Assembly: GCA_903970575.1 (NCBI GenBank) | Contig: CAJCJC010000480.1 | Location: forward strand, 1-13,094 | Reading direction: 5' to 3' | Source of the DNA: Alphaproteobacteria bacterium | GTDB lineage: Bacteria > Pseudomonadota > Alphaproteobacteria > BOG-932 > Roseiterribacteraceae | Length of the DNA: 13,094 bases | Shown here: positions 7,047 through 13,094 of the stretch, piece by piece | Layout: each line of letters opens with the position of its first letter | Position numbering within the stretch: position 1 is the stretch's first letter | The notes under the pieces: generated by a model | Told to the model about the DNA's origin: nothing | What the model saw: the letters and a program-made list of their open reading frames with translations, nothing else | Databases searched by the model: none | Position numbers and translations under genes: made by a program

Positions 7047-10000
7047 TCATGCCGCCCCCGGAAGCGAGATTGAGCCCTCCGGCGAGTCCCCCGCATGGCT
7101 GGTTTGCCGCAGGGGCTTGGCGCCGCTCAGCCAGGCGCCGAACCGATCGAGACAAAGATAAACCACCGGCGTCGTGAATAGGGTTAGCATCTGGGACAGC
7201 AACAGCCCGCCCACGATGGCGTAGCCAACCGGCCTGCGAATTTCCGAGCCCGCGCCGCTCGCCAGCATCAGCGGCAGGCCGCTCAGCAGCGCGGCCATCG
7301 TCGTCATCATAATCGGCCGGAACCGCAGCACCGCCGCCTGATAGATCGCCTCGCGCGGCGCCATGCCTTGATGGCGCTCGGCTTCCAGCGCGAAATCGAT
7401 CATCATGATCGCGTTCTTCTTGACGATGCCGATCAACAGGATGATCCCGATCAGCGCCATGATGTCGAGCGGATAATTGAAAACCCACAGCATTAAGAGG
7501 GCGCCGACTCCGGCGGACGGCAGCGTCGATAGAATCGTCAGCGGATGGATAAAGCTCTCATACAGCATGCCCAGCACGATATAGACCGAGACCAGCGCGG
7601 CGCAGATCAGCAGAGGCACTGTCGACAGCGAATCCTGAAACGCCTGCGCGTTGCCTTGAAAGCTCGCGGTGACCGTCGCCGGCAATCGCGTGGCCCGTTC
7701 CGCGTCCTCGATCGCCTTGGTGGCGTCCCCCAACGCCGCGCCCTCAGCCAGATTGAAGGACAGTGTCACGGATGGGAACTGCCCCTGATGATTGATTTGC
7801 AGCGCCGACGTCGCCGGCTCGAACCGCGCGAAGGCCGCGAACGGGACTTCTGCTCCCGTCGAGGACTTCACGTAAATCTGGTTCAGCGACGACGGGTCCT
7901 GCTGGAATCGTGGATCGACTTCCAGCACCACATGATACTGGTTCAATTGCGTGAACATGGTCGCCACTTGTCGCTGGCCAAAGGCGTCGTACAGCGTATC
8001 GTCGATCGCTTGCGCGCTGACGCCCAGGCGCGACGCCTTGTCCCGATCGATCCTGATCATTGTCCGCGACGCGGTGTCCTGCTGGTCCGATGCTAAGTCG
8101 CGCAGCTGCGGAATGGCCTTCAGCTTCTCCAGCATGACGTTGGACCAATGGCTCAGCTCCGCTATGTCAGGGTCCTGTAGCGTATATTGATACTGCGTCC
8201 GTGTCGGCCGCGTGCCGACCGAGATGTCTTGCGCCGACTGCATGAACACCTTGAACCCGTTCATCTGGGCCAATCTCGGACGCAGCCGGTTAATCACATC
8301 GTCCGATGTGACGCCCGGCCGTTGATCGAACGGCTTCAAGGAAATAAAGAGATGTCCGGTATTTCCGGTATTTCCCGTGCCCGGCCCCGCGTTTGAATTG
8401 AACGCCAGCACAGCGGGATCGCTCAAGATGATCGCGCCGGCCTCTTCCTGCTTGCGCATCATCTCCTTAAAGGAAATATCGAGCGCGGCCTCGGTCGAGG
8501 CGATGATGAGGCCTGTATCCTGCTGCGGGAAGAAGCCCTTGGGAATGGCCATGAACAGCAGGATGGTGACCCCGATCGTCCCGAACAGCGAGAACAGCGT
8601 CAATCGCTGATGCCGCAGCACGATCCGCAGCAGGGTCGCATATTGCGCGACAACCCGATCGAAGAATCGCTCGAGCGCCATGTATAGTCCCCCGTGGCTG
8701 GCCTCGTGGCCGCCCAGGAACCGCGCGCACATCATAGGCGTCAGGGTCAACGACACGAAGGCCGAAATCAGCACGGCGATGGACACCGTGATGGCGAATT
8801 CATGCATCAGCCGCCCTACGATGCCGCCCATCAACAGCAACGGAATGAACACCGCGATCAGCGACACGGTGATCGACACGATCGTAAACCCGATTTCCCC
8901 CGCGCCCTTCACCGCCGCGTCATAGGCGCTATAGCCCTTTTCGATATAGCGGACGATATTCTCGATCATCACGATGGCGTCGTCGACCACGAAACCGACG
9001 GCGATGGTCAGCGCCATCAGCGACAGATTGTCGATGCTGTATCCCATCAGATACATGACGGCGAACGTCCCGATCAGCGACAGAGGCACTGCCAGCCCAG
9101 GGATAACGGTCGCCCATAATTTGCGTAGAAACAGGAAGATGACCATCACCACGAGCACGATGGTGATCATCAGGGTCGCCTCGACGTCGGCGACAGAGGC
9201 GCGGATCGTCAGCGTGCGGTCCGCCAGAACGTCGACCCGAACCGATGGCGGCAACAGGACCTTCAGCCGCTCGAACTCGGCCTTCACCATGTCGGTGGTG
9301 GAAATGACATTCGCGTCCGACTGGCGGAAGACCGCGAGCACGATCCCCCGTTTATCGCTGGCCCAGGCCGCGACCTGCGTGTTTTCCACCCCGTCGATCG
9401 CCGTCCCAACATCCGACACCCGAACCGGCGCGCCATTGCGATAGGCGATGATCACCCGGCGATACCCCTCGGCGTTCAAGATCTGATCGTTGGCCGAAAT
9501 GGTGGAGGCCTGATAGCGTCCGTCGAAACTGCCCTTGGGCGCGTCGACGCTGGCGGTGGATAAGGCGGCGCGCACATCCTCCAGAGACAGGCCCTGATTG
9601 GCGATCTTCACCGGGTTGATCTGTACGCGGACCGCCGGCTTCTCCTCGCCGAATATCAGCACCTGCGCCACCCCCTCGACCTGCGACAGCTGCTGGGCGA
9701 TCTTGGTGTCGGCCAGATCGTCCAACTGATCCAGCGGCATGATGGGAGAGGTAAGGCCAAGTTGCAAAATCGGCCGGTCGGCCGGGTTGGCCTTGCGCCA
9801 TGTCGGCGGGTTCGGCATCGATTTGGGCAATTGTCCGGCCGCGGCCGATAGCGCCGCTTGCACGTCGTTCGCTGCTGCGTCGACGCCGCGGGAAAGGTCG
9901 AATTGCACGCTGATCTGGGAACTGCCCAGCGTGCTTGACGATGTCATCTGGTCTATGCCTGCGATCTGCGCCAATTGCCGCTCGATCGGCGTCGCGACCG

Positions 10001-10184
10001 AGGACGCCATGGTCTCGGGATCCGCGCCCGGCAGGGACGCCTGAATCTGAATGGTTGGAAACTCGACCTTTGGGATGGCCGCGACGGGCAATTGGCCGAA
10101 CGCCAATATGCCGGCCAGTAAAATCGCCGCCATCAGCAGGGCGGTTGCGATCGGCCGATCGATGAACGTTTTTGAAAAACTCAC
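7047..10184 (-). CDS. RND multidrug efflux permease, MdtB/MdtC-like
   Basis: This 1045-residue inner-membrane proton/drug antiporter belongs to the HAE-1 RND family and would work as a trimer with a fusion protein and an outer-membrane channel. It opens with FIDRPIATALLMAAILLAGI (TM1). The TM4 motif GFVVDDAIVMIEN carries Asp401-Asp402 (AcrB Asp407/408), and GIVKKNAIMMIDFALE carries Lys923 (AcrB Lys940), so the proton relay is intact. The segments ADTKIAQQLSQVEGVAQV, AKGSFDGRYQ-like text (APKGSFDG) and AIYQAAVLRFRPIMMTT resemble E. coli MdtB/MdtC more than AcrB. The start is GTG (10184-10182), overlapping the fusion-protein stop as GTGA, so translation is coupled. E. coli MdtB and MdtC work as a pair, but only one permease is present here, with no TolC-type gene. 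Substrates cannot be predicted. Confidence 0.95.
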   Translation of the reverse strand: MSFSKTFIDRPIATALLMAAILLAGILAFGQLPVAAIPKVEFPTIQIQASLPGADPETMASSVATPIERQLAQIAGIDQMTSSSTLGSSQISVQFDLSRGVDAAANDVQAALSAAAGQLPKSMPNPPTWRKANPADRPILQLGLTSPIMPLDQLDDLADTKIAQQLSQVEGVAQVLIFGEEKPAVRVQINPVKIANQGLSLEDVRAALSTASVDAPKGSFDGRYQASTISANDQILNAEGYRRVIIAYRNGAPVRVSDVGTAIDGVENTQVAAWASDKRGIVLAVFRQSDANVISTTDMVKAEFERLKVLLPPSVRVDVLADRTLTIRASVADVEATLMITIVLVVMVIFLFLRKLWATVIPGLAVPLSLIGTFAVMYLMGYSIDNLSLMALTIAVGFVVDDAIVMIENIVRYIEKGYSAYDAAVKGAGEIGFTIVSITVSLIAVFIPLLLMGGIVGRLMHEFAITVSIAVLISAFVSLTLTPMMCARFLGGHEASHGGLYMALERFFDRVVAQYATLLRIVLRHQRLTLFSLFGTIGVTILLFMAIPKGFFPQQDTGLIIASTEAALDISFKEMMRKQEEAGAIILSDPAVLAFNSNAGPGTGNTGNTGHLFISLKPFDQRPGVTSDDVINRLRPRLAQMNGFKVFMQSAQDISVGTRPTRTQYQYTLQDPDIAELSHWSNVMLEKLKAIPQLRDLASDQQDTASRTMIRIDRDKASRLGVSAQAIDDTLYDAFGQRQVATMFTQLNQYHVVLEVDPRFQQDPSSLNQIYVKSSTGAEVPFAAFARFEPATSALQINHQGQFPSVTLSFNLAEGAALGDATKAIEDAERATRLPATVTASFQGNAQAFQDSLSTVPLLICAALVSVYIVLGMLYESFIHPLTILSTLPSAGVGALLMLWVFNYPLDIMALIGIILLIGIVKKNAIMMIDFALEAERHQGMAPREAIYQAAVLRFRPIMMTTMAALLSGLPLMLASGAGSEIRRPVGYAIVGGLLLSQMLTLFTTPVVYLCLDRFGAWLSGAKPLRQTSHAGDSPEGSISLPGAA

Positions 10185-11362
10185 CGGACGACCGCCCTGC
10201 CCTCGTCGGAAGCCGCCTCTCCGGGCCCGGCCGCGCCAGTTCGCGCGTCATCGATGGCCTGGACCGTGGAGCCCGGCTGCAAGCGGACCTGCCCAGTGAC
10301 AACGACCCGCTCTCCCGGGCGCAAGCCCTGGGTCACCAGCGTTTGCCCTTGATCGTCTTCTCCGGTTTCCACCGGCCGCGCCTCGACCTTGCTGTCGGGG
10401 CCGATCACGAAGACGAAAAACCCATTCGGCCCCCGCTGGATCGCGCGTGTCGGCGCCGTCAGACCGCCTGCAACCACGCCCAGCTTCAGGCGGATCGATA
10501 CGAACTGGCCCGGCCATAATGTCCTGGCGTCGTTGGGGAATTTCGCTTTCAGCCGCACAGTGCCCGTCGTTTGATCGATCTCGTTGTCGATCAGCTCCAG
10601 CGTGCCCTGGTCAAGCGCGGCGCCGCTGTCGCCATCCATTGCGCTGACGGAAAGGATCCCTTTTGCTTTGGCCGCGATCACCCTAGGCAGGACATCCTGC
10701 GGCAGCGTGAAGATCGCTGAAATCGGCTGCACCTGGGTGATGACGACCAAACCGGTCGATTCACTGGCGTGCACGATATTCCCCTGGTCGACGAGGCGAA
10801 GCCCCGTCACGCCATCCAAGGGCGAAACGATATTGGTATAGCCAAGCTGCACCCTGGCGCTCTCGATCATGGCGTTGTCCGCCTGCACCGTGGCGGCGGC
10901 GGCGTCCGCGAGGGAGGTTTGCGTCTCGAATTGCTGCCGCGACGTATAGCCCTTCGCTGCGGTGTCTTCATAGCGCGCCAGGTCGCGCTTTGCCGTCGCG
11001 AGCGACGCCTGGTCCTTCGCCAGATTGGCGAGCGCGTTGTCCAGCGCGGCCTGATAGGGCCGCGGATCGATTTGCAGCAGCAAATCGCCCTTTTTCACCT
11101 CCTGGCCTTCGTGGAACGCCACATTGACCAGTTCGCCATCCACGCGCGGCCGGATCGTTACGGTATTGAACGCTTGGATCGTTCCAATGCCGTTTAGATA
11201 CAGTGAAACATCGTGCGGCGACACGACGGCGGCTGTGACTGGAATTGGCTTACCTGTCTGGGTTGCCTTCACCGGCGCGCCGCCTGAAAGAACCCGGGCG
11301 ACAATAAGAGCGACGATTAAGGCGCAGGCGGCGCCGACCAGCAATTTGCGTTTTGGTTTCAT
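10181..11362 (-). CDS. mdtA: RND efflux membrane fusion protein, MdtA-like
   Basis: This periplasmic adaptor, 393 residues from the chosen ATG, links the RND pump to an outer-membrane channel. MKPKRKLL precedes one N-terminal membrane anchor (about 7-24). The lipoyl-like half GELVNVAFHEGQEVKKGDLL, an alpha-hairpin (about 100-165, with LAKDQASLATAKRDLARYED) and IVSPLDGVTGLRLVDQGNIV follow, all closely resembling E. coli MdtA. A C-terminal tail after VQAIDDA is rich in Gly/Ala. The start at 11362 has only a weak ribosome site. An in-frame ATG at 11377 is possible. The frame stays open to about 11641, but that stretch overlaps the divergent small gene and is not used. The gene is coupled to the pump through GTGA. 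No local repressor is present. Confidence 0.93.
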   Translation of the reverse strand: MKPKRKLLVGAACALIVALIVARVLSGGAPVKATQTGKPIPVTAAVVSPHDVSLYLNGIGTIQAFNTVTIRPRVDGELVNVAFHEGQEVKKGDLLLQIDPRPYQAALDNALANLAKDQASLATAKRDLARYEDTAAKGYTSRQQFETQTSLADAAAATVQADNAMIESARVQLGYTNIVSPLDGVTGLRLVDQGNIVHASESTGLVVITQVQPISAIFTLPQDVLPRVIAAKAKGILSVSAMDGDSGAALDQGTLELIDNEIDQTTGTVRLKAKFPNDARTLWPGQFVSIRLKLGVVAGGLTAPTRAIQRGPNGFFVFVIGPDSKVEARPVETGEDDQGQTLVTQGLRPGERVVVTGQVRLQPGSTVQAIDDARTGAAGPGEAASDEGRAVVR

Positions 11363-11521
11363 CGTTGCTCGATGCATGCTGAATAGTGCGCCTTGGCGAA
11401 GCCCATGCCCTGAACCACTCGCAAAGGATAGGCAATAGAACTGCGTGCAACTCAAATGCGTTTGATGTGCATCCCTAACGTTTCGCGCAAGCAAACGTCT
11501 AAAATCTATGGAGCCCCAGAG
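11363..11521. promoter_or_regulatory. Divergent promoter region between the efflux genes and the small exported protein
   Basis: These 159 bp lie between two divergent genes and must hold promoters for both. An inverted repeat ACGTTT (11478-11483) with AAACGT (11493-11498), spacer 9 bp, is the best operator candidate. A smaller hairpin CAAA-TGCG-TTTG lies at 11453-11464. GGAG (11510-11513) eight bases before the ATG at 11522 is the ribosome site of the small gene. I could not place reliable -35/-10 boxes. The operator role is inferred. Confidence 0.45.
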
Positions 11522-11914
11522 ATGTTTTATTCCACGAAAAACCCTATGGCAAAATTGGCCGCGAGCCTGGAAAAGTTCCCGATGCTCGCGCTGGCGGTAA
11601 CCGCCCTGATAACCGGCCGCCCTGCCGCCGCCCAGGAGCAAAATTCAGCTAAGCCGATCTGTCTCGAAGTCAACCGGATCGATCATACCCAGGTGCTGAA
11701 CCGCCATCAGATCTTGTTTTACATGCTGGGCCGGAAGGTTTGGGTGAACAATCTGCAAGGGAGTTGTGCGACGCTAACCCCCAGCGACGGTTTCATCTGG
11801 GAAAGCAGAATCGACAAATATTGCGACAATCTTGAGACCATTCGGGTGATCCGAACCGGCGAAACCTGCCTTCTGGGCGCCTTTACGCCCTATGTGAAGC
11901 CCGGCGCGTCGTAA
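11522..11914 (+). CDS. Small exported four-cysteine protein, DUF6491-like
   Basis: From the ATG at 11522 this is 130 residues. That start has GGAG eight bases upstream; the frame opens earlier at 11456, but those codons do not read like a signal sequence. ATGs at 11522 and 11546 both precede a signal peptide (hydrophobic about 19-31) with a likely cut after Ala35-Ala36-Ala37. The mature part has four cysteines (47, 82, 101, 116), enough for two disulfides, which suits a periplasmic protein. The pattern CLEVNRIDHTQV, ILFYMLGRKVWVNNL and GETCLLGAFTPY recalls the DUF6491-type proteins of alphaproteobacteria; I offer that from memory of the family and no function is known. It is divergent from the efflux genes and ends 3 bp from the convergent ThiE/TenI gene. 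Confidence 0.75.
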   Translation: MFYSTKNPMAKLAASLEKFPMLALAVTALITGRPAAAQEQNSAKPICLEVNRIDHTQVLNRHQILFYMLGRKVWVNNLQGSCATLTPSDGFIWESRIDKYCDNLETIRVIRTGETCLLGAFTPYVKPGAS

Positions 11915-11917
11915 GTC

Positions 11918-12565
11918 TCACGGTTGAGCCGACGGCGAGCGGACGATGGTTGTCCGCCATCGCGCGGCGAGTTCGCTGAACCATGTCTGGGGTTCGGGCG
12001 TGCGCATCGCGCCGCCCATCACGGCGATTCCGCGGATGCCCAGGTTTGCCAAGGCCGTCAAATTCTCCGCCGTCACGCCGCCCAGAGCCAAGACGGGAAG
12101 GGCAGAACGCCGCGTTATCGCCGCGATATCCGTCAACGACAGGAATGGCGCATAACCGGGCTTGCTCGGGCTCACGAAAGCCGGGCTCAGCGTGACGTAA
12201 TCCGCGCCTTCGGCCGCCTGGACCTCCGCGTCGTCATGGCAAGATTGGCCGAGAAAAACCGTGCTTCCAACCAGATTGCGAACAGGGCGCGGATTGGAGC
12301 CCGCCGGCAGATGCAGCGACGCGCCTAAGCGCAGCGCGGCTTCCAAATCGCCATGAACGCTAACCCGCGCGCCAACGCCCGCGCCGATCTCGATCAGCCG
12401 CCGCAGCAGCGACAGTCTGTTTCCCGCATCCATGTCCTTTTCGCGCAGAGACAACCAGCGGCAGCCGCCTTGGAACAGCTTTTCGGCCCGCGCCTCGATC
12501 GGTTCGGAACATTGACCGCGATCCGTGATCACCAGGATCGGCGGATCGGGTAGACTCATCGCCAT
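11918..12565 (-). CDS. thiE: Thiamine phosphate synthase / TenI-family protein
   Basis: This 215-residue TIM-barrel protein belongs to the ThiE/TenI family of thiazole/thiamine synthesis. WLSLREKDMD supplies Arg41 and Lys43, matching the REK motif of ThiE. GQSCHDD places His110 where ThiE has the His of STH and where Bacillus TenI has its catalytic His122. VSPSKPGY (131-138) matches the PTxTK phosphate loop with Ser for Thr, and LALGGVTAEN the GGI loop. The usual ThiE metal ligands appear lost: the NDD stretch reads H71-G72-D73 and the GQxD region reads AGSN. It could therefore be a diverged ThiE or a TenI-type thiazole tautomerase. It begins one base after the thiG stop, so the two are co-transcribed and probably coupled. 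The alternative start at 12559 is two codons in. Confidence 0.82.
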   Translation of the reverse strand: MAMSLPDPPILVITDRGQCSEPIEARAEKLFQGGCRWLSLREKDMDAGNRLSLLRRLIEIGAGVGARVSVHGDLEAALRLGASLHLPAGSNPRPVRNLVGSTVFLGQSCHDDAEVQAAEGADYVTLSPAFVSPSKPGYAPFLSLTDIAAITRRSALPVLALGGVTAENLTALANLGIRGIAVMGGAMRTPEPQTWFSELAARWRTTIVRSPSAQP

Positions 12566-12566
12566 G

Positions 12567-13094
<528 letters not shown>

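Noticed and set aside
11500..11505. TAAAAT as a -10 box for the small exported protein
   Set aside because: Transcription from it would start at about the GGAG ribosome site, and no acceptable -35 lies 16-18 bp upstream.
11363..11641. N-terminal extension of the membrane fusion protein frame
   Set aside because: The extra residues have no fusion-protein character and run through the divergent promoter region into the small + strand gene; the Met at 11362 is followed by a typical basic-hydrophobic anchor.

Overview
The window is about 13 kb of GC-rich DNA with the dense gene packing of a Gram-negative chromosome. It looks alphaproteobacterial: an ExbB-ExbD-ExbD-TonB block with a 12-proline TonB linker, a small secreted four-cysteine protein resembling DUF6491, and thiG directly followed by a thiE/tenI gene. 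This placement is an inference from gene style; there is no rRNA or other marker to fix the genus. I see no tRNA, rRNA, CRISPR array, insertion sequence, integrase or attachment site.

Layout from left to right. (1) 1-1662, + strand: the 3' end of a probable exbB, two different exbD genes and tonB, closed by a clear Rho-independent terminator. Together they form an inner-membrane motor that passes proton-motive force to TonB-dependent outer-membrane receptors; no receptor lies in the window. (2) 1736-4018: a LysR-type regulator (- strand) diverges from an AhpD-like carboxymuconolactone-decarboxylase-family protein and a pyridoxamine-phosphate-oxidase-like flavin-fold protein (+ strand). The shared promoter region holds a T-N11-A palindrome, and a strong hairpin separates the two + strand genes. 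(3) 3994-11362, - strand: an MdtA-like membrane fusion protein, an MdtB/MdtC-like RND pump subunit whose GTG start overlaps the previous stop, then a large exported beta-propeller/phosphoesterase protein that may be co-transcribed. Its 3' end overlaps the flavin-fold gene by 25 bp. (4) 11522-11914, + strand: a small exported four-cysteine protein divergent from the efflux genes. (5) 11918-13094, - strand: a ThiE/TenI-family gene and the C-terminal 176 residues of thiG, cut by the window edge.

The window combines envelope energisation, redox or stress chemistry, drug efflux, extracytoplasmic phosphoester hydrolysis and thiazole/thiamine synthesis. Most genes belong to known families. I found no convincing wholly new system. 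The points most worth a second look are the thiG-adjacent ThiE/TenI protein that lacks the usual ThiE metal ligands, the LysR-AhpD-PPOX redox cassette with its operator-like palindrome and intercistronic hairpin, the Asp-rich calcium-loop-like insert in the propeller phosphoesterase, and the single MdtB/C-like pump without its usual partner.
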